A stretch of 64,000 bases of DNA from assembly GCA_903632075.3 (NCBI GenBank), contig CAHIKZ030005440.1, positions 794,501 to 858,500 of the forward strand. Reading direction: 5' to 3'. The notes under the pieces were generated by a model that saw only the letters and a list, made by a program, of their open reading frames with translations, searched no databases and was not told the DNA's origin. The DNA is from Acanthosepion pharaonis. Taxonomy: Eukaryota; Mollusca; Cephalopoda; Sepiida; Sepiidae. Every line of letters starts with the position of its first letter. Position 1 is the stretch's first letter. Positions 1-9,544 of the stretch are shown piece after piece. Made by a program: the position numbers and the translations under genes.

Positions 1-66
1 CGCATTCGTTACACACACACACAGACACACAGACACACACATCCTGCCTTTTATAGATAGAGATTT
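1..66 (-). mobile_element. Helitron-like 5' end, cut by window edge
   Basis: A CA-rich run followed by a short motif (ATCCTGCCTTTTATAG) and GATAGAGATTT matches the end of the larger copy finishing near 10582. Read on the minus strand, this is the 5' end of the non-autonomous Helitron-like family described at 545-1228 and 9790-10582. The rest lies outside the window. Confidence 0.5.
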
Positions 67-262
67 AGGTAAATGTGCCCTTGGGAAAGGTATGAATCCA
101 CCTCTTTTCCCTCCGGCTATGGGTTAATTAGTACGACTTACCACACTAAAAATAATCAATACTATCTTAAAAAAAAATAAAAATAAAATTGCGCACAAAA
201 CATTTAGATTTCAGCATTAAATAACCCATAGAAGTTTATATGCCGCTAAACAAAAACAATGT
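66..262 (+). mobile_element. Tail part of the 5S-derived SINE family
   Basis: The stretch contains the family signature CTTGGGAAAGGTATGAATCC, then a CTATGGGTTAATTAGTA block and an AT-rich tail with CATTTAGATTTCAGC. The same blocks recur inverted at 18220-18300, 33200-33310 and 33575-33612. The 5S-like head is missing, so this is a 5'-truncated copy. The following 263-544 holds no recognisable feature. Confidence 0.5.
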
Positions 263-544
263 ACCAATTATTTATTTATTAGATTATTGGAATGTTTGGC
301 AAAACATCGGCTAATTACCAATCGATTCGAACTTTATATGGCGGTAAATAATAAAGATTTCTTCATAGTTGGTTCACATATTTTAATAATTTAATAAATG
401 TTTATAAATTTATGAATCAAAAATTGTTTTCACATTTATTTCTCTGCTAGCTTAAAAGTCAACCTATTGGGTGGCATTTAAGATATCTCCTGTGGAGGTC
501 TCTTGATTAGACCTTCATCACATTAAGTAAGAAGGAGTAGATGC

Positions 545-1228
545 TCCAAGTTAGCGGGAAGGCCAAGACCGACATTGCATTTCCCAACTCCCACCGATAG
601 TAGAAATAATCGATTTTTTCATGCTTCTACGGCAATTTTCATGTAGTTTGCAGCCATTTTCTACTGGCGAGAGTGAGAGCCAATAGCTGGCTGCCACGAA
701 TAGGCAAGAAGATTCTAATGGCCAGTGTGAGAGCCAACAGCTGACTGACACGAATGTTAACTAGTATGCTAGCAGGCAAGAAAAAATCGCTAGCTGCATT
801 CGTCACAAGTGGGAAAAATTTAAATCTGCATGGCACTTTACTCCAATTGGCTCATTCGCTTGCTTAAACTCAACGTTGATTCTGATTCCGCAGAACAGGG
901 TTGGGTGTGAAAAAGTATTTGTTGTTAACATTCTTTTTTTCATTCGTTTTTTCCAGTTACGAGTCCTTTTTTAAAGCTGATCGTTTTGTGTTCATTTTGT
1001 TTAGTTCTTTTTTCGTAACAGATTTAATGTTTAGTATAGAGCTTAGAAAAATTTCGCAGTGTGAGATAGGCAAGAAGTAAGTCATGTAGCAACATCAGCA
1101 CGGCAAAGGGCACTCCTTTAAAGGCAAGGAAGGGCAAAAATATTTTAAGTCAAGTAATAGCGATTGCTGTATGAGTCGTACGATTTTTGAATCAAGCACG
1201 GGCAACGCCGGGCAATGCTGCTAGTATA
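545..1228 (+). mobile_element. Non-autonomous Helitron-like element, 5'-truncated
   Basis: This is an inverted copy of 9790-10440; the two align over nearly their whole length with scattered substitutions. The right end has a GC-rich hairpin (GGGCAACGCCGGGC) about ten bases before CTGCTAG followed by T. A short 3' hairpin followed by CTAG is the usual Helitron 3' signature. No Rep/helicase gene is present. Short frames inside it are not conserved as protein. The family is inferred from termini only. Confidence 0.55.
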
Positions 1229-1239
1229 TAATATTACGA

Positions 1240-1432
1240 AAGCAAGTGGAATTAGATCTCGGATTTGCAATTCCAAGCCATTATCTATTACACCACCCGC
1301 ACATCCAAGATTACAGCTCCTGGCATTCCCAAACGGTCACCCATATAGTTATTGACCAGACCCGACGTTACTTAACTTCGGCGATCGCACAGAAACCGGT
1401 GTTTCAACGTGATATGGCCGTAAGTAATCTAA
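1240..1432 (-). mobile_element. 5S rRNA-derived SINE (SINE3-like)
   Basis: Read on the minus strand the sequence starts CTTACGGCCATATCACGTTG and continues through a degenerate 5S rRNA: a GTTAAGTAACGTCGGGTCTG core, the GACCG region and a CAGGAGCTGTAA end. It then runs into a tRNA-like segment (GGATGTGCGGGTGGTGTAAT) and is truncated. The 5S internal promoter would drive Pol III transcription in an intact copy. Multiple similar copies in this window argue for a SINE family rather than a lone 5S pseudogene. Confidence 0.65.
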
Positions 1433-1569
1433 TAAATAAATAATGTTTATTATTTTTGTTGCCCGTTCTCAAGAACAAAGAAAATGTAAAAATTCATTTT
1501 CAAATGTTTAGATATTATTACAATTCTAATCATTGTTTTTAAAAGAAACTTTGGCGAGGAGTGATTCAG

Positions 1570-1795
1570 AGTTGCCCTTCTCCTAGACCAGTTGCCAACC
1601 AAGGCTATAGAACCCGGCCAGTCCTGCTATTTACCCATAGATGGGGTAGAAAAAGAGGATTCATACATTTCCGAAGGGTATTATTAGCACATAAATGAAT
1701 GTAATGGATTCGACTGGAATTCGAACTCGGCTCTCCGATTCCTCAATCGAAGCCGCTACTTCGCTGCCCCTCCTCTTTATTTTTATAGCACCAGA
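1570..1795 (-). mobile_element. 5S-SINE family body fragment
   Basis: The minus strand carries a tRNA-like B box (CCGAGTTCGAATTCCAGTCG), then the family tail with ACCCTTCGGAAATGTATGAA. The head is missing. Related pieces occur at 32160-32347, 32525-32645 and 32763-32900. The next stretch, 1796-2006, is AT-rich with nothing recognised. Confidence 0.45.
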
Positions 1796-2006
1796 TATTT
1801 TTTGATCAGAGCTCGTATATGCGTTGCGATTTATTTTTTTTTTTTTAAATTCCATCTCTGTTAAAGAAGTGGGACGAGGATTTTTCTTAATTACATATCC
1901 AAGCAGAGGGCCCGATTCTCCCCCGTTAAAAATATTGATTTTTATTTAAAGGCATAAAAAAGGGGGATATCATATCTTCCTTTCACTTAAATAAAAAAAA
2001 AAATAC

Positions 2007-2077
2007 GGCAGATTTTACTTGCTAAAACGAGGAATACCCTTTTATCTCCCCCGGGTGGAATCCAATCCATGACATTT
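2007..2077. repeat. 71-bp dispersed repeat, copy 1
   Basis: Nearly identical to 6585-6655, with both copies containing TTTTATCTCCCCCGGGTGGA. No coding potential was recognised. The second copy interrupts a minisatellite, so this may be a small mobile or duplicated fragment. Confidence 0.6.
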
Positions 2078-2179
2078 TAAAAAAAAAAATATCCTATCCC
2101 CACCACCCACAGACCACCCTGTACAACATTGAAAAACGCATGCTGAAAATTAGTTTGCTTCTTGAGGGCAAACATATTT

Positions 2180-2230
2180 GAAGAAGAAGAAGAAGAAGAA
2201 GAAGAAGAAGAAGAAGAAGAAGAAGAAGAA
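2180..2230. repeat. (GAA)n microsatellite
   Basis: About 17 uninterrupted GAA units. The poly-serine frame on the other strand is an artefact of the repeat. From 2231 to 2529 nothing is recognised. Confidence 0.95.
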
Positions 2231-2529
2231 AAAACTACGAAAATATGCAGCGTAAATAAAGGCAATGTCGTCTCATGAGGCCATTTTATTGTCTCTTTCT
2301 CTTATTTCTTTGATTTTCTTCATGCGAGAGGATTTGCGGTAACGGTGGGTATGTATTAAAGAAATGCGCACATCAAACATACACTCACACACGTCATCGC
2401 AACGACAGACGCACGAAAACAGCAGAAACACAAAAGCAATTCTATCGATCTATTTCCCGTCGTTCGAATCCTTTTTTTCTTTCAAAAACTTTTAAAAAGC
2501 TTGTTTTCCTAATTTACATGTTTTCTTCA

Positions 2530-2587
<58 letters not shown>

Positions 2588-2604
2588 AAACAATGTCCCT
2601 TCTC

Positions 2605-2661
<57 letters not shown>

Positions 2662-2676
2662 AAATACTGTCCTTTC

Positions 2677-2727
<51 letters not shown>

Positions 2728-2744
2728 AAACAATGTCCCTTCTC

Positions 2745-2789
<45 letters not shown>

Positions 2790-2834
2790 AAATACTGTCA
2801 TTTCTCATCTATCTATCTAAAGCACTGTCCTTTC

Positions 2835-2869
<35 letters not shown>

Positions 2870-2919
2870 ATTCTGCACATATCTATCTCAGTCTGTTCAT
2901 ATCTATCTCAGTCTGTTCG

Positions 2920-2969
<50 letters not shown>

Positions 2970-2984
2970 AAATACTGTCCTTTC

Positions 2985-3039
<55 letters not shown>

Positions 3040-3084
3040 AAATACTGTCATTTCTCATCTATCTATCTAAAGCACTGTCCTTTC

Positions 3085-3119
<35 letters not shown>

Positions 3120-3159
3120 AAATACTGTCATTTCTCATCTATCTATCTAAAGCACTGTC

Positions 3160-3202
<43 letters not shown>

Positions 3203-3252
3203 ATTCTGCACATATCTATCTCAGTCTGTTCATATCTATCTCAGTCTGTTCG

Positions 3253-3298
<46 letters not shown>

Positions 3299-3313
3299 AA
3301 ATACTGTCCTTTC

Positions 3314-3348
<35 letters not shown>

Positions 3349-3393
3349 AAATACTGTCATTTCTCATCTATCTATCTAAAGCACTGTCCTTTC

Positions 3394-3432
<39 letters not shown>

Positions 3433-3472
3433 AAATACTGTCATTTCTCATCTATCTATCTAAAGCACTGTC

Positions 3473-3511
<39 letters not shown>

Positions 3512-3561
3512 ATTCTGCACATATCTATCTCAGTCTGTTCATATCTATCTCAGTCTGTTCG

Positions 3562-3617
<56 letters not shown>
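2530..3617. repeat. Compound (ATCT)n array with higher-order spacing
   Basis: Blocks of ATCT are separated by short non-ATCT spacers: AAAACAATGTCCC, AAAATACTGTCC, AAAGCACTGTCC, and a longer spacer starting TAATTCTGCACAT and ending CAGTCTGTTCGT. The longer spacer recurs at about 2871, 3201 and 3509, so blocks of roughly 310-330 bp have been duplicated. Tyr-Leu-Ser-Ile frames are artefacts. The unique stretch 3618-3965 has nothing recognised. Confidence 0.95.
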
Positions 3618-3620
<3 letters not shown>

Positions 3621-3965
3621 TTCTTTCACGGTAATTTATCACACAGTCTTAAAATACAACATTGAAATCAACATAAACTCTTTGAAAATGGCTAAGGAAT
3701 TGGCCGGAAGCCCTTGGAACAATAGACAAATATTGTACACTCCCTTTCCCCCACTAAACGGAAATATTTCAGAATACTAGAAAAATTAGATTCTAAAGTT
3801 TCAGTTTCGTATCCGAACTTAAACAAAAAAATTTCGACAAGAAGACGAAAATAAATATACGTAAAAAAACAAAAAGCAAAAACAAAAGCGGAACGTCTAT
3901 TCAAATATGGGTATCCACTAAAATAACGTTTAAATGACAAAAAAGCGTTTTTGTGTGTGTGATTG

Positions 3966-3988
3966 TAATAAAAATAATAATAATAATG

Positions 3989-4021
<33 letters not shown>

Positions 4022-4022
4022 T
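3966..4022. repeat. (AAT)n microsatellite, left target-like tract
   Basis: AAT/TAA units directly abut the upstream edge of the first R4/Dong-like LINE fragment. Similar tracts occur at 4483-4509 and 4953-4979, so each LINE fragment is bracketed by TAA repeats. Confidence 0.9.
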
Positions 4023-4483
4023 GGGATTACACAATACACACTGACAGAACAATCAAGGCCAACCGCCCAGATATTGTTATTAAAGACCACAAACAAAAAA
4101 AGTGCCTCCTTATTGATATGGCAGTCCCTGCTGACTGCAATGTATCTTTGAAGATATTCAAAAAGTTGTCAAAGTACAAGGACCTCGAAATAGAAATCTC
4201 GAAAATGTGGCATATGGGAACATCAACAATCCCTGTTGTAGTTGGAGCCCTAGGACTGGTTGGAAAAGATTGCAGTAGACTAATTGAAGGGATTCCTGGA
4301 AGTCCATGCCTCAAGGAGATACAAAAAATTGTTCTGACAAGTACAGCCCACACTTTACGAAGGGCTTTATCTATTCAATTTTTTTTTTTTTTGTCAGTGG
4401 AAAGTGTCATGATGTCTTTTCTAACTTTAGGTCCCTGGGTGGGACCCGGAAAGAAATGTGTAAACGCCAGAAATCAAAGAAAA
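4021..4483 (+). pseudogene. R4/Dong-like LINE endonuclease fragment, copy 1
   Basis: An open frame of about 115 codons encodes RPDIVIKDHKQKKCLLIDMA, then a lysine-rich helical stretch, a PVVVGALGLVGK motif and PGSPCLKEIQK. This matches the C-terminal restriction-like endonuclease region of R2/R4-type non-LTR retrotransposons. The catalytic spacing R-PD-X14-D is intact here. The reverse transcriptase upstream is absent, so it is a 5'-truncated insertion. The 3' UTR ends GAAAGAAATGTGTAAACGCC and then TAA repeats. Dong elements are known to insert in TAA repeats, which fits. It is not a host gene. Confidence 0.7.
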
Positions 4484-4509
4484 TAATAATAATAATAATA
4501 ATAATAATC
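4483..4509. repeat. (AAT)n tract between LINE copies
   Basis: A short AAT tract joins the 3' end of copy 1 to the start of copy 2. It may be the LINE's 3' tail, a second insertion target, or both. Confidence 0.9.
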
Positions 4510-4952
4510 AAAGCTAATCGCCCTGACATCGTGATTAGAGAGCGCAAAGAGAAAATGTGCCTCCTTATTAATATGGCAGTCCCTGCAGACTGTATGTATC
4601 TTTGAAGATCTTCAAAAAACTATCAAAATACAAAAACCTTGAAATCGAAATCTCAAAAATGTGGCACATAGGAACATCAACAATTCCAGTTGTAGTTGGA
4701 GCACTCGGGTTGATTGAAAATGATTCCAGTAGACTCATTGAAGGGATTCCTGGAAGCCCATGCCTTAAAGAAATACAAAAAAAAATGTTCTCACGGGTAC
4801 AGCTCACACCTTACGAAGGACTTCATCTATGGAAAATATGTGCGATTTTTTTTTATAAACTGCTCAGTGGGTAATGTGGTGATGCCGATTATGACATTAG
4901 GTCGGGACCCGGAAAGAAATGAGTATAAACCAGAAAACAAAGAAAATAAAAC
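4508..4952 (+). pseudogene. R4/Dong-like LINE endonuclease fragment, copy 2
   Basis: This is a second, diverged copy of the restriction-like endonuclease C-terminus, starting at almost the same residue as copy 1 (IKANRPDIVI). The catalytic-position Asp is Asn (LLINMAVPAD). A small deletion near 4595 breaks the frame before the FKKLSKYKNLEIEISKMWH segment. A further frame change follows EIQKK. The 3' UTR resembles copy 1 (GGGACCCGGAAAGAAATG) and ends in TAA repeats at 4953-4979. It is a non-functional remnant. Confidence 0.7.
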
Positions 4953-4979
4953 AATAATAATAATAATAATAATAATAGT
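4953..4979. repeat. (AAT)n tract downstream of LINE copy 2
   Basis: An AAT/TAA microsatellite immediately after the second LINE 3' end. Confidence 0.9.
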
Positions 4980-5034
4980 ATCATCTGAATTTATGCTGAT
5001 TTTTGGCAGAAATCGAATACTTTCTTGGCTCAAA

Positions 5035-5355
5035 GGATAAAAGCGATGGTTGAGTGATCAAAAGTGTCTTAACCCAAAGTGTTGTGAGTTCAATCTCTGC
5101 CCACAACAGAGAGAACCAAAAATAACTTGGTCCTTTGAGTTATCAAGGAGAATTAACTAAAACTAAGATATCCAAAGGCATGGCGCGTGGAATGAGAACA
5201 ATCCTGCCTCTTGGAGTAAATAAAGGGTTCGATTCGAATTTCCAAATACCACCAGAACATCGGGAATATGACAATAAAGATGAGAATAACACTGTAAATA
5301 GCGTAAATAGGTAAAATAACCCATTTCAGAAATAAAGACAGAAATAATTTCACTA
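5035..5355 (+). mobile_element. tRNA-head SINE with Penelope-like tail
   Basis: The head contains an A-box-like GGTTGAGTGATCAAAAG and a B-box-like GTGAGTTCAATC. The body has GGCGCGTGGAATGAGAACAA and AATAAAGGGTTCGATTCG. The end (GAACATCGGGAATATGAC, then AATAAAGATGAGAATAAC) matches the repeated 3' tail of the local Penelope-like element at 7236-8240. Full relatives lie at 16975-17300, 17420-17735, 36075-36362 and 36378-36590. Confidence 0.65.
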
Positions 5356-5359
5356 TAAA

Positions 5360-6712
5360 AATTCATATGGATTTTATTTGATTATAAAAATGGATTTAAA
5401 AAAAGATTTTACGATAAAAATGCATTATGATTTTAATGTAAAATTTCTTTGGTAAATGATTTTAATATACAAATGCATTGGGAAATGATTTAACTATAAA
5501 ATGCGTTGGGAAACGATTTTAGTATATAAATTCATTGGGAAAGGGTTTTACTATAAAAATGCATAGGGAAATGATTTTAATATAAAATTACTTTGGGAAA
5601 TGATTTTACTATAAAAATGCATTGGGAAATGATTTTACTATAAAAATGCATTGGGAAATGATTTTACTATAAAAATGCATTGGGAAATGATTTTATTATA
5701 AAAATTCAATGGGAAATGATTTTACTATAAAACTGCATTGGGAAATGATTTTACAATAAAAATGCACTGGGAAATGATTTTACTATAAAAATGCATTGGG
5801 AAATGATTTTACTATAAAAATGCATTGGGAAATGATTTTACTATAAAAATGCATTGGGAAATGATTTTACTATAAAAATGCATTGGGAAATGATTTTATT
5901 ATAAAAATTCAATGGGAAATGATTTTACTATAAAAATGCATTTGGAAAGGATTTTACTATAAAAATGCATTGGGAAATGATTTTATTATAAAAATGCATT
6001 TGGAAATGATTTTACTATAAAAATGCATTTGGAAATGATTTTACTATAAAATGCATTGGGAAATGATTTTAATGTAAAATTACTTTGGGAAATGATTTTA
6101 CTACAAAAATGCATTGGGAAATGATTTTACTATAAAAATGCATTTGGAAATGATTTTAATATAAAAATGCATTTGGAAATGATTTTACTATAAAAATGCA
6201 TTGAGAAATGATTTTACTATTTTACTATAAAAATGCATTGGGAAATAATTTTAATGTAAAAAAATGATTTTACTATAAAAATGCACTGAGAAATGAATAT
6301 ATTATAAAAATGCATTGGGAAATGATTTTATTATAAAAATGCAATGAGAAATGATTTTACTATAAAAATGCATTGGGAAATGATTTTATTATAAAAATAC
6401 ATTGGGAAATGATTTTACTATAAAAATGCATTGGGAAATGATTTTACTATAAAAATGCATTGGGAAATGATTTTACTATTTTACTATAAAAATGCATTGG
6501 GAAATAATTTTAATGTAAAATTTCTTTGGGAAATGATTTTACTATAAAAATGCATTGAGAAATGAATTTAATATAAGAAAAAATGGCAGATTTTACTTGC
6601 TAAAACGAGGAACACCCTTTTATCTCCCCCGGGTGGAATCTAATCCATGACATTTGCACGTGAAAATGATTTTACTATAAAAATCCATTGGGAAATGATT
6701 TTAATATAAAAA
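5360..6712 (+). repeat. 29-bp minisatellite
   Basis: The unit is AAATGATTTTACTAT followed by AAAAATGCATTGGG (29 bp), with roughly 44 copies and scattered one-base variants and slippage. It is interrupted at 6585-6655 by the 71-bp dispersed repeat. It has no coding potential. The following 6713-6954 is unassigned. Confidence 0.95.
6585..6655. repeat. 71-bp dispersed repeat, copy 2, inside the minisatellite
   Basis: Nearly identical to 2007-2077. Minisatellite units resume on its right side, which suggests insertion or conversion into a pre-existing array. Confidence 0.6.
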
Positions 6713-6954
6713 TTGCTGTGTTGGCTCTCGGATACGAAACTGAACAATGAATTTTCATGAATCCGCGACCAGAAGGACTTGTGCTTATAAGACACTATTC
6801 ATCGTTGCTCTATCAGCAACACCCTTCGTGGCTGATCAGTTTAAAGCACCGGATCTAATCTAAGATCTCTATATATATACTATTTAAATAATAAAAACCG
6901 AGCCTCCATACTAAAAATAACGTTGAAAGTAACGATGCTTTTATGCGACACGTG

Positions 6955-7235
6955 ACAATTAATAAGGAGGTTTGAGATTGACTGGACAGCACTGGAAAAT
7001 ACGAAAACTTAAGGAATCAGAACATATGCTAAGCGAAAAAATCTCCTAAGGCGGCCAAACATAGAAATGAATACAATAGGGGGAATCAATAATACGGAGT
7101 ACTAGAGAAAAACAATAACAACAAGAAAATTGCAATATGAGCTCTGGCAAAACTTAGAGACATCCAGAAGAGGCATGGAACTACAAGAATTTAAACAGGT
7201 GGATGAAATAAAGAAGGCCGGAGCGTACAACGGCT
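6955..7235 (+). pseudogene. Penelope-like element, C-terminal fragment
   Basis: A broken frame reads DWTALENTKT, then EHM-like and a LLRRPNIEMNTI segment followed by a stop. Penelope-like elements end with a conserved histidine-tryptophan, Lys-Glu-Ser and LLSRP-x-IEINTIWEP pattern after the GIY-YIG endonuclease, which this resembles. It then passes through an untranslated segment directly into GAAGAAGGCCG tail repeats. That ties the tail family to the PLE. Stops and missing upstream domains make it a remnant. Confidence 0.6.
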
Positions 7236-8240
7236 GAAATGCCGTAAATATGGCAACAAAGACAAGAACCACAGTCCGAACAATGTAAATAGTCTAAATA
7301 ATTACAATACCTCATCTCAGAAACATAGACAGATCCTGAAGAAGGCCGAACGTATAACGGCCGAAACGTCGTGAATATGGCAACGAAGTAGAAGACAACA
7401 ATCCGAACAATGTCTATAGTAAATAATTGAAATATATCATCTCAAAAACAGTTTCGGAAGAAGGCCGAGCGTACAACGGCTGAAACATCGTGAATATGGT
7501 AATAAAGATGTGGATAACAATCGGAACAATGCAAATAGTGTAAATAATTACAATACCTCAGAAACATAGACAGATCCTGAAGAAGGCCGAGCGTACAACG
7601 GCCGAAACGTCGTGAATATGGCAACGAAGTAGAACACAACAATCCGAACAATGTCTATAGTAAATAATTACAATATATCATCTCAAAAACAGTTTCTGAA
7701 GAAGGCCGAGCTTACAACTGCCGAAACGTCGCGAATGTTTCAATGAAGATGAGGACGACCGTCCTAACAATGTAAATACTCACAATACCTCATCTCAGAA
7801 AAATAAACAATTCCTGAAGTAGGCCGGTGCATTCAACGGCCGAAACGTCGTGAATATGACTACAAGGTTGAGAACAACAGTTCGAACAATGTAAATAGTG
7901 TAAATAATTACATTACGTGCTCTCAGAACTATAGACATATCCTGAAGAAGGCCGAGCCTTCAACGGCCGAAACGTCGCGAATGTCTCAATGAAGATGAGG
8001 ACGACCGTCCTAACAATGTAAATACTTATAATACCTCATCTCAGACAAATAGATAATTCCTGAAGTAGGCCGGTGCGTTCAAAGGCCGAAACGTTGTGAG
8101 TATGACTACAAGGTTGAGAACAACAGTTCGAACAATGTAAATAGTGTAAATAATTACATTACGTGCTCTCAGATCCTGAAGAAGGCTGAGCCTTCAACGG
8201 CCGAAACGTCGTAAATATGACAACGAAGATGTGGAAAGGA
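7236..8240 (+). repeat. Tandem PLE 3'-terminal repeats
   Basis: About nine copies of a 115-129 bp unit carry a CTGAAGAAGGCCGAGCG motif, then CGGCCGAAACGTCGTGAATA, then AACAATGTAAATAGTG and a CTCATCTCAGAAA end. Starts fall near 7335, 7454, 7576, 7695, 7812, 7941, 8059 and 8174. Units alternate in sequence (7335 resembles 7576, 7454 resembles 7695, 7812 resembles 8059), giving a dimeric period of about 240-250 bp. The array ends about 30 bp from the receptor exon. Confidence 0.8.
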
Positions 8241-8271
8241 AACCAAGAAAAGAATCTAAAGTGCTACTTAC

Positions 8272-8465
8272 ATATCGATCCCATACACTGAGTTTAAGTA
8301 TCTGGTTCTTCTCATCCAGATCCATAATCTGTATTAGTTGGATGCTGAAATTGAGGGACACGGGCATCGAACTGTTGCGGACTGGACGTCCGTCGATGCC
8401 TCGTAATTCGTACAGCCTCAGAAGTTCATGGATGATTCGCTTCTCATCTGGCATATCAATGGGCG
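8272..8465 (-). CDS. Nicotinic acetylcholine receptor-like subunit, one exon
   Basis: This exon encodes 64 complete codons of the N-terminal ligand-binding domain of a Cys-loop receptor subunit, an extracellular region of a pentameric ligand-gated channel. It reads PDEKRIIHELLRLYE, GRPVRNSSMPVSLNFSIQLI and DLDEKNQILKLSVWDRY. RPV-x-N, the beta-strand LNFSIQLIQI and DEKNQIL are family hallmarks, and the Trp fits loop D. A pyrimidine-rich acceptor (TTTTATTCAG) precedes it and a perfect GTAAGT donor follows. The exon starts after one base of a split codon and ends on a codon boundary. A short insertion (RGIDG) sits before RPV compared with typical subunits. No other exon was found, so the gene must span large introns. 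A divergent cephalopod cholinergic-like chemoreceptor is an alternative. Confidence 0.8.
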
Positions 8466-8633
8466 CTGAATAAAATAGAAAATAAAAGAATGGTGGAAAA
8501 CAATAAGAAGAATGAATGGAGACGAGATGTATCTGAAGAATACAAGACGATACAAGAAAAAGACGGCATCATTTCAAAATCCGGAAAATAGTTGGCGGGA
8601 AACTGGCGACAGAAAGAAAGGTTTGGTTTGGTT

Positions 8634-8693
8634 GATTTTGTTTTTTCTGTATATTTTACTTCATGCTGTCGGATCTATATCCATATATTTGCT

Positions 8694-8740
<47 letters not shown>

Positions 8741-8743
8741 CTT

Positions 8744-8774
<31 letters not shown>

Positions 8775-8836
8775 AGCAAATATATGGATATAGATCCGAC
8801 AGTATGAAAAAAATATACAGAAAAAACAAACAAAAT
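8634..8836. repeat. Foldback with TA core
   Basis: Arms 8634-8697 and 8771-8836 are inverted copies sharing GGATCTATATCCATATATTT, separated by an uninterrupted TA tract. The innermost 37 bp of the arms differ at one position. It could extrude as a cruciform. The interval 8466-8633 has nothing recognised apart from the intron side of the exon. Confidence 0.85.
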
Positions 8837-9107
8837 CTTAATATGCAATTATGCTGTATTAATGTTAATATAAAGTCGACGTCAGTTATTTCAGTTATCT
8901 GTTTAGATTAGTTGTGCTCTTATGTCCATCGTCTTTTCGTGTTGAATTTTTATATGTTCTAATGTTAATTATGTTTAAATGAAAATGTCCATGAATATAG
9001 TCTTAAATAGACCGAAACGTCCGACGTCGACTTTATATTAACATTAATACAGCATAATTGCATATTAAGATTTTTGTTTGTTTTTTCTTTATATTTTTCT
9101 TCATATA
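8808..9107. mobile_element. Inverted-repeat element, probably PLE terminal
   Basis: Arms of about 85 bp (8808-8893 and 9018-9107) are inverted copies sharing CTTAATATGCAATTATGCTG. They flank a unique spacer. The right arm begins beside ACCGAAACGTCCGACGTCGA, a GAAAC-GUC motif also seen in the PLE tails. It overlaps the preceding foldback, so the locus is nested. Confidence 0.5.
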
Positions 9108-9114
9108 TATATAT

Positions 9115-9297
9115 ATATAAAGAAATATAGTCTTAAGATGTGCTATATTTATGGAATGAAATGCTCAATATCAGAGATAGAGCGTGTGTAAATATAAAAG
9201 TGAACATAGAAGTCAACACTGAGAGACAACAGTCTGTTTCATGCTAGATGCAATCGTCAGGCCACTCGCGGCCTGACGATTGCATCTAGCATGAAAC
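9115..9297 (+). repeat. Dispersed repeat ending in a perfect 28-bp hairpin
   Basis: The left part matches 61076-61200 (both carry GTGAACATAGAAGTCAACAC). It ends with arms 9236-9263 and 9270-9297, perfectly complementary with loop ACTCGC. The right arm read forward contains CTGACGA, a short stem and GAAAC, resembling the hammerhead-like PLE core. TA tracts interspersed with GAAACC follow to about 9458. Confidence 0.7.
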
Positions 9298-9299
9298 CC

Positions 9300-9305
9300 T
9301 ATATA

Positions 9306-9403
<98 letters not shown>

Positions 9404-9419
9404 TTAATCTAGCATGAAA

Positions 9420-9458
<39 letters not shown>
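9300..9458. repeat. TA microsatellites with GAAACC spacers
   Basis: Three long TA runs are separated by copies of ATGAAACC, the end of the preceding hairpin. The hairpin end appears to have been duplicated along with the TA repeat. Confidence 0.9.
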
Positions 9459-9460
<2 letters not shown>

Positions 9461-9544
9461 TAAGCAATAAAAAATATTAAAAAATTAAAATTTTCAGGCG
9501 CACTGGGTTGTATATTAATATTTTTGTTTTATTATTTCAATTTG

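Noticed and set aside
1305..1427. Functional 5S rRNA gene
   Set aside because: Too many substitutions, fused to a tRNA-like segment and repeated in truncated forms across the window.
3953..4486. Host gene of 177 codons
   Set aside because: The first residues are poly-Ile from AAT repeats, and the rest is the endonuclease end of a non-LTR retrotransposon.
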